Positions 1-8,008 of a stretch of 12,012 nucleotides of DNA are shown here, in pieces (within the stretch, counting starts at the first letter, position 1; each line of letters starts with the position of its first letter). The DNA is from Clostridia bacterium (GTDB lineage: Bacteria > Bacillota > Clostridia > Oscillospirales > CAG-382), in the NCBI GenBank assembly GCA_017938055.1, contig JAGBCG010000217.1, forward strand, positions 1-12,012, given 5' to 3'. A model generated the notes under the pieces. It saw only the letters and a program-made list of their open reading frames with translations, ran no database searches and had not been told where the DNA came from. The position numbers and the translations under genes were made by a program.

Positions 1-255
1 GGGAGTAATGATAAAGCGACATTCGGGAACAGAAGCCATATCCTTGACAAGCGAGTTTATGGTGTCTTTTGTTATACATTCGTCGTCAAACAAATCCCCG
101 GCAATGAGAAAAAGTTCAACCTTTTCTGTTCTTGCAAGAATAACAAGAGAAGAAAAAGCGGCTCTCAATGCACCTCTTCTCTTTTCGGAAGAGGAGGGAT
201 CTATGGATGAAAAGGGTGAATCAAGATGTAAATCGCCTGTGTGAATAATTTTCAA
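1..255 (-). CDS. SbcD-like DNA repair exonuclease (metallophosphoesterase), N-terminus only
   Basis: This gene runs off the left edge, so only its first 85 residues are present. The protein begins with a metallophosphoesterase first motif, GDLHLDS, at about residues 7-13, and a second, AGDLFDD, at about 58-64. The Asp and His residues in these motifs bind the two catalytic metals in Mre11/SbcD nucleases, which process DNA ends together with an SbcC/Rad50-type ATPase. The start is TTG at 255: a GGAGAG ribosome binding site at 262-267 lies six bases upstream, and the family-typical 'KIIHTGDLHL' follows at once. A promoter at 291-319 fits it. It could equally be the Firmicutes YhaO-type exonuclease branch rather than classical SbcD. 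The family is clear; the exact orthology is not, because the C-terminal part is missing. Confidence 0.88.
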   Translation of the reverse strand, partial: MKIIHTGDLHLDSPFSSIDPSSSEKRRGALRAAFSSLVILARTEKVELFLIAGDLFDDECITKDTINSLVKDMASVPECRFIITP

Positions 256-290
256 AAATATCTCTCCAAACTGAACAATTCTACAAATCT

Positions 291-319
291 ATGATACCAT
301 AATGCCTGTTTTTTGTCAA
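291..319 (-). promoter_or_regulatory. Sigma-A promoter of the SbcD-like gene
   Basis: Read on the minus strand there is a perfect -35 TTGACA (314-319), a 17-base spacer and a -10 TATCAT (291-296), five of six matching consensus. Transcription would start near 284, about 30 bases before the TTG start at 255, leaving room for the GGAGAG ribosome binding site. Confidence 0.72.
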
Positions 320-365
320 TCAATATACTGTAGACTTTTTTATTGTTCTTTATTAAAGATGTGAG

Positions 366-382
366 AACAAACGAAGTTTGTT
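366..382. repeat. Short perfect palindrome, possible operator
   Basis: AACAAAC and GTTTGTT form 7-base perfect arms around a 3-base centre. There is no T-tract next to it on either strand, so it is unlikely to be a terminator. It lies about 50 bases upstream of the -35 box of the SbcD-like gene, so a regulator binding site is possible. Nothing in the window shows which protein would bind. Confidence 0.35.
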
Positions 383-442
383 AAATACGCAATTTGCTAT
401 GTTTTTCTTCCTAAAATATAATACGATTGTTGATTATTCGTA

Positions 443-482
443 CAATAAAGAAGCTGTAGCCATTCAATTATGACTACAGCTT
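443..482 (-). terminator. Rho-independent terminator of the GH99-like gene
   Basis: On the minus strand, AAGCTGTAG (482-474) pairs perfectly with CTACAGCTT (459-451) around a 14-base loop. A T-rich tail (TTCTTTATT) follows. The hairpin starts only six bases after the stop codon of the 1151-residue gene, which is the expected place for its terminator. Confidence 0.72.
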
Positions 483-487
483 AAAAA

Positions 488-3400
488 TTATTCTTTTACA
501 AATCTAATGTATTCAAAGTCCATTCTTCCTGTGCAGCTAAACGGGTCAAGTCTAAGGCCTGTAATTGTATCCTGCCAACCATTCACTGTTGTCAGGTCAA
601 TTTCAAAGTCACGCCACTGTTCACCGGTATCCACAACCTCAAGGGGAACAAATATAGCTCTTTCACCATGAAAACTTTGCTTTTTGTCCGTGGTAAAGAA
701 AACAACAAGTGTTTGTGCTTCGGTGCTGTCGCAACAGTATCTTATTCTGAGCTTCAGCTTGTTATAGTCACTTGCCTTAAAGTTTGTTCCGTAACGATAC
801 ATTTGAGGGTCATTGGTAATTACCGTAGTTTTTGCTGACATATGGTGTTCACCGGCAATAATTGCCATCTGACCGCAAGTCCAACCATGAATCAGGTTGT
901 TGGTGAAAACAAAATCGTGGTCTGAAAGAATACTCATGTCAAAATCGCAACTTTTTGGACACTCAATTTTGAGAGTATTGCCTTCAAATTCGTATTTGAA
1001 TCCAAGATCGTCAGAAAGCTTTTCAAAGTCTAACATAGGAATACCATCGGTAAACCATAATTTGTGACCAAGCTCCTTTTCTTTTCCGTCAAGAATATAT
1101 ACACTCTCTCCACGCTTAAAGGTTACAGTGTGGTCAAGTGTTGAAATCTTTAACGTTTCACTGTATCTGTCATAGGAAATAAGGCTGTTGATGACAAAAT
1201 CAATACCTGTGTCGGGATCGAATGGGAAGTATATCTTGTCATTGTACTTTTCAGGATATATGTCGCTCTTCTGTTCAATGCCGTTAATTTCAAGGTGATA
1301 ATCCTTGGCAACTTCGCCGTTACCAACAAACGAACGAACAGTAATGTCACCCATAACAAGAGATGAAGCCTGGGAAGGTGTGCAGTCAATAGCTTCAGCT
1401 TTGAGTCTTACAATACTGAAGAAGTACCACAGACCCTCGCGAGTTCTCTTGAAGCATTCTCCAAATCTGTAATTTTCACGAGTGTTGATGTAGTAAGTCT
1501 TTTCCTTTTCGCTGTCGATTGTGACGGTAAAGGACTTGGTGTCGGAAAATTCAAATTCTTCAGGTGTTGTAAAGGATATTTTGACTTTAGTGCCTACTTC
1601 ACCCTTGAGGACAATTTCAAGCTGACTTGAGTTTCTGATGTTGTTTCTGCCCTGAGTTGCATGGTAGTATACTGAACCGTCAGGCTGCTTTTCGGCAGGA
1701 GAATAAACGCACTGAATACTCTTTTGTGCATCGTATACTACCTGATCTTTTACATAGTAGCCGTAACGTCTTAATAACGTAAGGTCTTGAGGATAAAGAT
1801 GATTTATACGGCGTCTTTGAGCAGGAGTGGGAATGATGTCTTCCTTTGAACCGCCGTTGGTGAATACACGGTCCACAGCATTGAGCTGACCAAAGCCGTT
1901 AATACCACAAGGCATTATAAATGTACCCTCACCGTATTCGTTCCAGGTGGAGAGCAGAATCATTTTGCTCTTCCAGGAGTCTTTGTCGTTCTTGTATTTA
2001 GGAAGATAATCGTCACGAACCCACTTGCAGACATTGTAAAAATCTTCTTCAACAGCAACGGGGCGTCTTACAGGGTCCTCTGTCTTTTTACGCCATACAT
2101 ATCCGTCATATCCACATGAAACAGTAGGAATAAAGTGAGTTGTTTTTGCATCTTCAGCACATATGTTGTTACTGATGTTGTGTTCGGGAAGATATCCGTT
2201 ACCAAACCAGTGGTAAGCTACCGAGCAGTCAAAGCCCATTCTCTTAGCAGGGAAAGCTTCTTCGGTATGAAGGTTGCAACTTTGGCTTTCCACAGCAATT
2301 ATGCCGTCAAAGCCATAGGACTTTGCAACTTCTTCCAGATATTCAAAAGCTTTCTTTGTGTTTTCAACAGAACCGAAAATTTTGTCTGACAGAAGAGAGT
2401 GTGCCGAGTAGACATAGAACACAATTTTGTTGTCAATTTTGAGATATCTGTCGTCAAGGAAATAGTTCTCAAACCAGTAAGGAACAGTAATGTTCTTGAA
2501 CTGTTCCATTGACATAACCTTGCCTGCAGCTTCCCAAATGATTGTATAATACATTTTGTCGCTGTATTTTGCATATTGATAACCTTCGTGAAGCTGATCT
2601 GAAAGATAGGGGTTTTTCAGGTATCCGTTTTCAAAACCGCCGTACCAGCAGAAAGCCTGATAGTCAACACCATGCTCAACCATGTATTTGATTTCCCAGT
2701 CGGCTGTTTCGGGACTTCCCTCGTCATAAAAACCAATATAAGGCTCATGCTCCTTAAATGGAGTAATACAAGCCCAGCCGAAGTGATTTCCGTTTACCCA
2801 CATTGAGCAGATGTTCATGCCCACGATATAGTCGTCAAGATTTGCTTTTGATAAGGGAGCAGGAACATAATCTTCATGTTCAATCTCGTTGTAAAGCTTG
2901 ATGTGGTCGAAATTCGAAATGCCGCCTATGCTTTCAAATACAACATTGTCAAAACCCTGTCCCTTTTCAAATTCCACCTTGCCTACACTTCTTCCGTTTA
3001 AAAGAACGTCGGCAATACCTGTATTTGTGTCTGCAGCAACCTTTAATCTGTGCCATATATCATCAAAACGTGTTTTGTAAAGCTCTTTGCCGCATACATA
3101 AAGAGTGTTGTTTTGGTATTCTACGCAGATTAAGGTCTTGTCTGCACAATTTAGAGAAATAACGGTTTTGTCTGCAGACTTGTTTTTAAAGTGACACTGG
3201 AAAGCTACCTTGTTGTTTATAGAAATAAAGCTTTTCTTTGCCTTGTCGCTGTCAATCCACATTTCGTTGAATTGTTTGCTAACGCCCTTTCCGCAGTCCC
3301 AGCCGTAAACTGCCAAAGGTGAGAATTTTTCAAAGTCATCAAAAATTCTGTAGTTAGCATACATGAGAAATGCACCCGGAGAAACGGCAACTTTGCTTTC

Positions 3401-3943
3401 TTCGTCTGTTGCAAAACGGAAGTTTTCAACACTGTCGGCAAGAAGTGCATGAGAGCCGCAGAAATTGTCGTTGATAAAGGTATAGGAAACCTTATTGTCA
3501 AGATCTACAGTAATTCTGAAAGCAAAACGGTCACTCTTTAAAGAAAAGGCGTTTTCAAGAATCACGTCAAAGGCGTCGTCAGCTGATTGAATACACCAGC
3601 TGTTGTTTATGAGTTTTATTTTGTAAGTAATACAGTCGTTGTTGTCACGAAATTCAACACTTACACCGTTTCCACCTGTTACAAGGCTTGTTTCAACGGT
3701 AATAACACCCTCTGTTATGTGGTTAATGCGTCTGATAAGAGCAGTTCCTGCTTTGTCACTCACGTCATTGAGAACATTGTAGCCGTCCTCAGCGGTGCTT
3801 CTTGGAAAACCTCCTCTGTTGTCTAAAATCCAACCTGAATCAACTCCTGTGTCACGTATTACAGCATTATATGTTTTGTTGCGTGCAATTACGTAAGCGT
3901 CATGTGCTTTGAAGATGTTGGCTGTCAAAGTTTTTTCTGACAT
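488..3943 (-). CDS. Large multidomain GH99-like (WbsX-type) protein with lectin-like, Cu-amine-oxidase-N-like and beta-sandwich regions
   Basis: This 1151-residue protein is probably a carbohydrate-active enzyme. Residues about 1-205 and 206-355 look like two LamG/concanavalin-like beta-sandwiches. Residues about 370-690 match the GH99-like/WbsX fold: an early segment with Asp-Trp-x-Ile-Lys and 'EHGVDYQAF', then STWNEYGEGTFIMP at 665-678. Glu669 and Glu672 keep the Glu-x-x-Glu spacing of the GH99 catalytic pair (SFNEWHEGTQIEP in characterised endo-alpha-mannosidases/mannanases). Residues about 883-997 resemble the copper amine oxidase N-terminal repeat domain common in Clostridia and Paenibacillus, and about 1005-1151 a carbohydrate-binding-like sandwich. 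The N-terminus (MSEKTLTANIFKAHD) is polar, with no signal peptide or membrane segment, so the protein looks cytoplasmic despite its surface-type modules. ATG at 3943 has an AAAGGACGG site just upstream. Its glycan substrate cannot be read from the sequence. Confidence 0.8.
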   Translation of the reverse strand: MSEKTLTANIFKAHDAYVIARNKTYNAVIRDTGVDSGWILDNRGGFPRSTAEDGYNVLNDVSDKAGTALIRRINHITEGVITVETSLVTGGNGVSVEFRDNNDCITYKIKLINNSWCIQSADDAFDVILENAFSLKSDRFAFRITVDLDNKVSYTFINDNFCGSHALLADSVENFRFATDEESKVAVSPGAFLMYANYRIFDDFEKFSPLAVYGWDCGKGVSKQFNEMWIDSDKAKKSFISINNKVAFQCHFKNKSADKTVISLNCADKTLICVEYQNNTLYVCGKELYKTRFDDIWHRLKVAADTNTGIADVLLNGRSVGKVEFEKGQGFDNVVFESIGGISNFDHIKLYNEIEHEDYVPAPLSKANLDDYIVGMNICSMWVNGNHFGWACITPFKEHEPYIGFYDEGSPETADWEIKYMVEHGVDYQAFCWYGGFENGYLKNPYLSDQLHEGYQYAKYSDKMYYTIIWEAAGKVMSMEQFKNITVPYWFENYFLDDRYLKIDNKIVFYVYSAHSLLSDKIFGSVENTKKAFEYLEEVAKSYGFDGIIAVESQSCNLHTEEAFPAKRMGFDCSVAYHWFGNGYLPEHNISNNICAEDAKTTHFIPTVSCGYDGYVWRKKTEDPVRRPVAVEEDFYNVCKWVRDDYLPKYKNDKDSWKSKMILLSTWNEYGEGTFIMPCGINGFGQLNAVDRVFTNGGSKEDIIPTPAQRRRINHLYPQDLTLLRRYGYYVKDQVVYDAQKSIQCVYSPAEKQPDGSVYYHATQGRNNIRNSSQLEIVLKGEVGTKVKISFTTPEEFEFSDTKSFTVTIDSEKEKTYYINTRENYRFGECFKRTREGLWYFFSIVRLKAEAIDCTPSQASSLVMGDITVRSFVGNGEVAKDYHLEINGIEQKSDIYPEKYNDKIYFPFDPDTGIDFVINSLISYDRYSETLKISTLDHTVTFKRGESVYILDGKEKELGHKLWFTDGIPMLDFEKLSDDLGFKYEFEGNTLKIECPKSCDFDMSILSDHDFVFTNNLIHGWTCGQMAIIAGEHHMSAKTTVITNDPQMYRYGTNFKASDYNKLKLRIRYCCDSTEAQTLVVFFTTDKKQSFHGERAIFVPLEVVDTGEQWRDFEIDLTTVNGWQDTITGLRLDPFSCTGRMDFEYIRFVKE

Positions 3944-4014
3944 TTTCTATCCGTCCTTTCATGATAAAAGTTAATTATATTTTTAAAAAATATATAATAA
4001 TTTTAGCTCATATA

Positions 4015-4043
4015 ATTATACACTGATAATAATAAAAGGTCAA
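4015..4043 (-). promoter_or_regulatory. Sigma-A promoter of the GH99-like gene
   Basis: On the minus strand TTGACC (4038-4043) and a perfect TATAAT (4015-4020) are separated by 17 bases. Transcription would start near 4008, giving an A/T-rich leader of about 65 bases before the ATG at 3943. The leader shows no obvious riboswitch-like structure. Confidence 0.8.
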
Positions 4044-4304
4044 TCAGTTTGAATTAAAAAAAATCTTAAAAAGAAATTTCGTGGTTTTGACGAAAATGCC
4101 TTCCAATTTATGTGCATTTTAACAATTATATCGGATTCATAAAACATAAAATATATTTAGATGCAAAATATAAAAATCCAACAATTATGATATGATTAAA
4201 AAGGTAAAATTCACCAATCCCAAAATCATCAAAAATAAGAATAAATCTCCCAAAAAGTCAAACAATAAAACCACACCAATATTTGAATTAAAGGAGATTT
4301 ATAT

Positions 4305-4409
4305 ATGAAAGCAACAGGAATTGTAAGAAGAATTGATGACCTTGGAAGAGTTGTAATCCCAAAAGAAATAAGAAGAACTATGAGAATCCGAGAGGGCGAC
4401 ACACCTTAA
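4305..4409 (+). pseudogene. Truncated AbrB/SpoVT-type transition-state regulator
   Basis: The frame encodes only 34 residues (MKATGIVRRIDDLGRVV, then IPKEIRRTMRIREGD) before TAA. This is an almost perfect N-terminal AbrB/SpoVT swapped-hairpin DNA-binding sequence; family members normally run 80-180 residues. The first amino acid after the conserved REGD that departs from the usual REGDPLEI pattern is immediately followed by the stop, and I could not find the remaining strand or the C-terminal domain in any frame downstream. The ribosome binding site (AAAGGAG at 4290-4296, nine bases before ATG) is intact. It is probably a decayed duplicate of a sporulation/transition-state regulator. A functional mini-protein is less likely, because the DNA-binding fold itself is incomplete. 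Confidence 0.75.
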
Positions 4410-4521
4410 ACCTTATTGTAATATACTTATACGTTAAAACGTGTATTCAATATGTGGTTGTTCCTGAATAAGCATACAACGGACTACAATTTATACCGAA
4501 AGAATCGAGTAAGGTTAAAAG

Positions 4522-4598
4522 AAAACACAGAAAAAACATACTTTGCACAGCCTGATTTTTTCATTTTTAAGAATTATTTATATTTTTTTCTGTGTTTT
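4522..4598. repeat. 15-base perfect inverted repeat upstream of the dehydratase promoter
   Basis: AAAACACAGAAAAAA (4522-4536) is exactly mirrored by TTTTTTCTGTGTTTT (4584-4598), with 47 bases between. The right arm ends 23 bases before the -35 box of the operon promoter, so it could be an upstream regulatory site with two half-sites. It could also act as a weak terminator insulating the operon from transcription through the AbrB remnant. The low GC of the arms makes a stable RNA hairpin doubtful. Confidence 0.45.
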
Positions 4599-4621
4599 TG
4601 TGATTTTTTGTTTGAAAAAGC

Positions 4622-4650
4622 TTGACTTTTGCTGTGTTATATAGTATGAT
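4622..4650 (+). promoter_or_regulatory. Sigma-A promoter of the glycyl radical enzyme/microcompartment operon
   Basis: TTGACT (4622-4627) and TATGAT (4645-4650) are each one base from consensus and are separated by exactly 17 bases. Transcription would begin near 4657, only about 20 bases before the ATG at 4678, leaving a short leader with the AGGAGG site at 4665-4670. No good catabolite-response (cre) box overlaps it. Confidence 0.82.
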
Positions 4651-4677
4651 ATAGACAGCATATTAGGAGGGTTGGAT

Positions 4678-7206
4678 ATGAAAAAAGTGTATACTGCAGA
4701 AATTCCTAAAACCGAACGTATTCAAAAGCTTATTGATGACCTGTATTCAGGCACACCAACGATTGAATCTACCCGTGCCGAAATTATTACAGAAAGCTTT
4801 AAAGAAACGGAAGGTATGTCTATATATTTAAGAAAGTCAAGGGCTTTTAGAGCCATGGCTGAAAAGTTGCCTGTCGTTATTCGTGATGACGAGCTTATTG
4901 TTGGCTGTAACAGCTTTGCAAGACGTGGTTGTCAGACCTTCCCTGAGTTTTCAAACAACTGGCTTGAGAAGGAATTTGATACAATCGCAACCCGTAGTGC
5001 CGATGCTTTCTATATTTCAAAAGAAACAGCTGAAAAACTTACCGAAGTACATAAGTACTGGCAGGGAAAAACTACCAGTGAGCGTGCTACCTCCTATATG
5101 GCACCTGAAACTCTTAATGCAATCGAGCATAACATCTTTACGGTAGGTAACTATTTTTATAACGGAATTGGACACGTCAGTGTTGATTATGCAAAGGTTT
5201 TAAAAATCGGTTATAAAGGCATTTGGGAAAAAGCAAAAGCCGAAAGAGATAAATGTAATATTTATGATGGTGATTATGCTAAGCGTTATTATTTTCTTTC
5301 CTCAGTGATGGAAAGCTGTGAGGCTGCAATTATATTTGCAAAACGCTATTCTGTTGCTGCCCGTAAAATGGCGGACGAATGTACAAACGCAAAACGTCGT
5401 CAGGAGCTTCTTACAATAGCTGAAAACTGCGACAAAGTTCCGGCAAACGGAGCGGAGTCTTTCCATGAGGCTTGCCAGTCATTTTGGTTTGTACAACTAC
5501 TTATTCAGACAGAGTCCAGCGGACATTCGATTTCTCCCGGACGCTTTGACCAGTATATGTATCCTTATTACATTAAGGACATTGAAAGCGGTAAAATCAC
5601 ACGTGAACAGGCTCAGGAGCTTGTTGACTGCTTGTGGGTTAAGCTGAATAGCCTTAATAAAGTACGTGATGCACTCTCGGCAGAAGGCTTTGCGGGATAT
5701 AGTATGTTCCAGAATCTTATAGTTGGCGGACAGGATGTAAACGGAATTGATGCTACAAACGACCTGTCATATATGTGTATAAGTGCTTCAATGCATGTTA
5801 ACCTGCCACAGCCGTCGCTTTCTATGAGAGTGTGGAACGGAACTCCGCATGAGCTTATGGTTAAAGCTGCAGAGCTTACAAAAACAGGTATTGGTTTGCC
5901 TGCTTATTATAATGACGAAATTATAATACCAGCTCTTATCTCGAGAGGTCTTTCGCTTCAGGATGCACGTGATTACTGTATAATCGGATGTGTAGAACCT
6001 CAGAAGGGCGGAAAAACAGACGGTTGGCATGATGCAGCATTTTTCAATATGCTTCGTCCTATGGAGCTTGTATTTGCAAATGGTTTAGACAGAGGCGTAC
6101 AGGTTGGACTTAAAACCGGTACAATAGCCGAGCTTGATACATATGATAAATTCTTTGATGCTTATAAAAAGCAGATGGACTATGCAATCAAACTCATGGT
6201 TAATGCCGATAATGCTGTAGATGCTGCTCATATGGAGCTTTGCCCGCTGCCATTTGTTTCAGCAATGGTTGATGATTGTATTGCAAAAGGTAAATCTGCT
6301 CAGGAGGGCGGTGCGGTATATAACTTTACGGGTCCTCAGGGCTTTGGTATAGCGAATGTTGCTGATGGATTGTATGCTCTTAATGAGCTTGTTTATAAAA
6401 CAAAGACAGTAACATTGCAGCAGTACGCTGATGCGATAAAGAATAACTTTGGTATGCCGTACAGTGATGCATATGCAAAGAATTTAACTGTTGAGGTTGT
6501 AAAGGAAATTGGTGCAAAGGGCTTTGATGTTACCAAAGAACAAATTGCAGAAATATTTACACAGATAAGAGAAAATAAAATAGAAGAGAGCAAGAAAAGA
6601 GAGTATCAGGCACTCTATGAAAAGATTAAAGAGCTTCCGAAATTTGGTAACGATATAGACGAAGTTGACTTTTTAGGACGTGAGGTCGCTTATACTTATA
6701 CCAAACCTGTTGAGAAATATACAAACCCCAGAGGCGGAAGATATCACGCAGGACTTTATCCTGTATCAGCAAACGTTCCTCTTGGTTTGCAAACAGGGGC
6801 AACACCCGATGCAAGACTTGCAGGAACACCTATCGCGGACGGAGTATCTCCTGTAGCAGGCAGTGATGTAAACGGTCCAACGGCTTCCGCAAATTCTGTT
6901 GCAAAGCTTGACCATGGTATAGCATCAAACGGCACATTGTTTAATATGAAATTCCATCCCACAGCACTTAAGGGTGCTTCTGGTATTGAAGGCTTCATTG
7001 CACTTATTCGTGCGTTTTTCGATCAGAAGGGCATGCATATGCAGTTTAATGTTGTAAGCAGAGAAACTCTTCGTGATGCACAGCTTCATCCGGAAAACTA
7101 CAAAAATCTTGTAGTGCGTGTAGCAGGCTATAGTGCACTGTTTACCACGCTTTCAAGATCGCTTCAGGATGATATCATCAACAGAACTGAGCAGGGAGGC
7201 TTTTAA
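4678..7206 (+). CDS. B12-independent glycyl radical diol dehydratase (glycerol/1,2-propanediol dehydratase-like)
   Basis: This 842-residue protein belongs to the pyruvate formate-lyase superfamily, dehydratase branch. The thiyl-radical loop is GCVEP with Cys438 and base Glu440, followed by KTDGWHDAAFFN with Asp452. GIGHVSVDY supplies His166 and SSGHSIS supplies His283 and Ser284. These match the substrate-binding His, His-Ser and Asp of Clostridium butyricum glycerol dehydratase (787 residues, from memory). The glycyl radical site is VRVAGYSALF with Gly817. HypD (SGCVETG) and PflD (GCVEL, GLHD) differ here, so those activities are less likely. ATG 4678 is chosen over TTG 4672 because AGGAGG (4665-4670) is seven bases from ATG and touches the TTG. 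Residues about 592-653 carry roughly 45 residues more than the C. butyricum enzyme. I see no encapsulation peptide at either end. The activase follows six bases after the stop. The diol dehydratase class is confident; the substrate is not. Confidence 0.9.
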   Translation: MKKVYTAEIPKTERIQKLIDDLYSGTPTIESTRAEIITESFKETEGMSIYLRKSRAFRAMAEKLPVVIRDDELIVGCNSFARRGCQTFPEFSNNWLEKEFDTIATRSADAFYISKETAEKLTEVHKYWQGKTTSERATSYMAPETLNAIEHNIFTVGNYFYNGIGHVSVDYAKVLKIGYKGIWEKAKAERDKCNIYDGDYAKRYYFLSSVMESCEAAIIFAKRYSVAARKMADECTNAKRRQELLTIAENCDKVPANGAESFHEACQSFWFVQLLIQTESSGHSISPGRFDQYMYPYYIKDIESGKITREQAQELVDCLWVKLNSLNKVRDALSAEGFAGYSMFQNLIVGGQDVNGIDATNDLSYMCISASMHVNLPQPSLSMRVWNGTPHELMVKAAELTKTGIGLPAYYNDEIIIPALISRGLSLQDARDYCIIGCVEPQKGGKTDGWHDAAFFNMLRPMELVFANGLDRGVQVGLKTGTIAELDTYDKFFDAYKKQMDYAIKLMVNADNAVDAAHMELCPLPFVSAMVDDCIAKGKSAQEGGAVYNFTGPQGFGIANVADGLYALNELVYKTKTVTLQQYADAIKNNFGMPYSDAYAKNLTVEVVKEIGAKGFDVTKEQIAEIFTQIRENKIEESKKREYQALYEKIKELPKFGNDIDEVDFLGREVAYTYTKPVEKYTNPRGGRYHAGLYPVSANVPLGLQTGATPDARLAGTPIADGVSPVAGSDVNGPTASANSVAKLDHGIASNGTLFNMKFHPTALKGASGIEGFIALIRAFFDQKGMHMQFNVVSRETLRDAQLHPENYKNLVVRVAGYSALFTTLSRSLQDDIINRTEQGGF

Positions 7207-7212
7207 TAGAAC

Positions 7213-8001
7213 ATGTCTGATTATATGAATGTATCCGGCAGGATTTTCGACGTTCAGAAATTTTCTGTTCATGACGGTCCGGGAATCAGAACCATTGTGT
7301 TCTTAAAAGGGTGTGCCTTGAGATGCAGATGGTGTTGCAATCCCGAATCGCAGGAATTTGAAATTCAGACAATGCTTCAAAACGGCAAAGAAAAAATTGT
7401 TGGCAGAGATGTAACTGTTTCAGAGGTGCTTGACATAGTTAAACAGGATATGCCTTATTACAGACGCTCTGGTGGCGGTATGACCTTATCGGGAGGAGAA
7501 ATGCTGTGTCAAAGCGACTTTGCCTATGCACTGTTAAGAGGTGCAAAGGAGTCGGCCATCAATACAGCGGTTGAAACAACAGGATTTGCTCCTTATGAAA
7601 AAATTGAAAAATTACTTCCGTATATTGATACCGTGCTTATGGATATTAAGCATATTGACAGTGCAAAGCATAAAGCCTTTACTACACAGTCAAATGAACG
7701 AATACTTGAAAATGCTGTAAAAATTGCAGAAAATGCAAAGAAATTAATAATCCGTGTTCCTGTAATTCCCACTTTTAATGATACTGAGGTAGAGATAGCA
7801 GCAATCGCAAGATTTGCCTCCACGTTAAAGGGTGTGGATGAGATAAATCTTTTGCCTTATCATAACTATGGCAGAGATAAGTATACAGGACTTGGTAGGG
7901 AATACCTTATGGGTGATACACCAAGACCTACCGATGAACATATGCAAAAGTTAAAAGCTACGGCTGAAAGCTTTAAGCTTGTTTGTAAGATTGGTGGATA
8001 G
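7213..8001 (+). CDS. Glycyl radical enzyme activating enzyme (radical SAM activase)
   Basis: This 262-residue radical SAM protein uses a 4Fe-4S cluster and S-adenosylmethionine to abstract a hydrogen from the radical Gly of its partner, here surely the adjacent dehydratase. The cluster motif CALRCRWC (Cys34, Cys38, Cys41) follows the activase signature HDGPGIRT, and SGGE (93-96) is the SAM-binding motif. It is short: after the cluster motif it passes straight into 'NPESQEFEIQ' with no ferredoxin-like Cys-rich insert. Most dehydratase activases, such as the glycerol dehydratase activase, are about 300 residues and carry two auxiliary clusters, whereas pyruvate formate-lyase activase lacks them. 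ATG 7213 lies six bases after tandem stops TAA TAG of the dehydratase, with GGGAGG (7194-7199) inside that gene's end, so translation is probably coupled. Confidence 0.93.
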   Translation: MSDYMNVSGRIFDVQKFSVHDGPGIRTIVFLKGCALRCRWCCNPESQEFEIQTMLQNGKEKIVGRDVTVSEVLDIVKQDMPYYRRSGGGMTLSGGEMLCQSDFAYALLRGAKESAINTAVETTGFAPYEKIEKLLPYIDTVLMDIKHIDSAKHKAFTTQSNERILENAVKIAENAKKLIIRVPVIPTFNDTEVEIAAIARFASTLKGVDEINLLPYHNYGRDKYTGLGREYLMGDTPRPTDEHMQKLKATAESFKLVCKIGG

Positions 8002-8008
8002 AGAGTGA

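Larger units (their letters stand above)
3944..4677. other. Divergent intergenic region, mostly non-coding
   Basis: This 734-base gap separates the leftward GH99-like gene from the rightward microcompartment operon. It holds the two outward-facing sigma-A promoters at its ends (4015-4043 and 4622-4650), a truncated AbrB/SpoVT gene (4305-4409) and a long inverted repeat (4522-4598). The stretch 4044-4304 is very A/T-rich and shows no reading frame or RNA that I can recognise. The stretch 4410-4521 has a short near-palindrome, ACGTTAAAACGT (4431-4442), but no recognisable remnant of the rest of the AbrB gene. Confidence 0.6.

Noticed and set aside
8..244. Plus-strand open frame of 78 codons at the left edge
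   Set aside because: It is the shadow of the minus-strand SbcD-like gene, whose frame shows clear metallophosphoesterase motifs.
4431..4451. Possible catabolite-response (cre) site around ACGTTAAAACGT
   Set aside because: The match to the cre consensus is poor and it lies nearly 200 bases upstream of the promoter.
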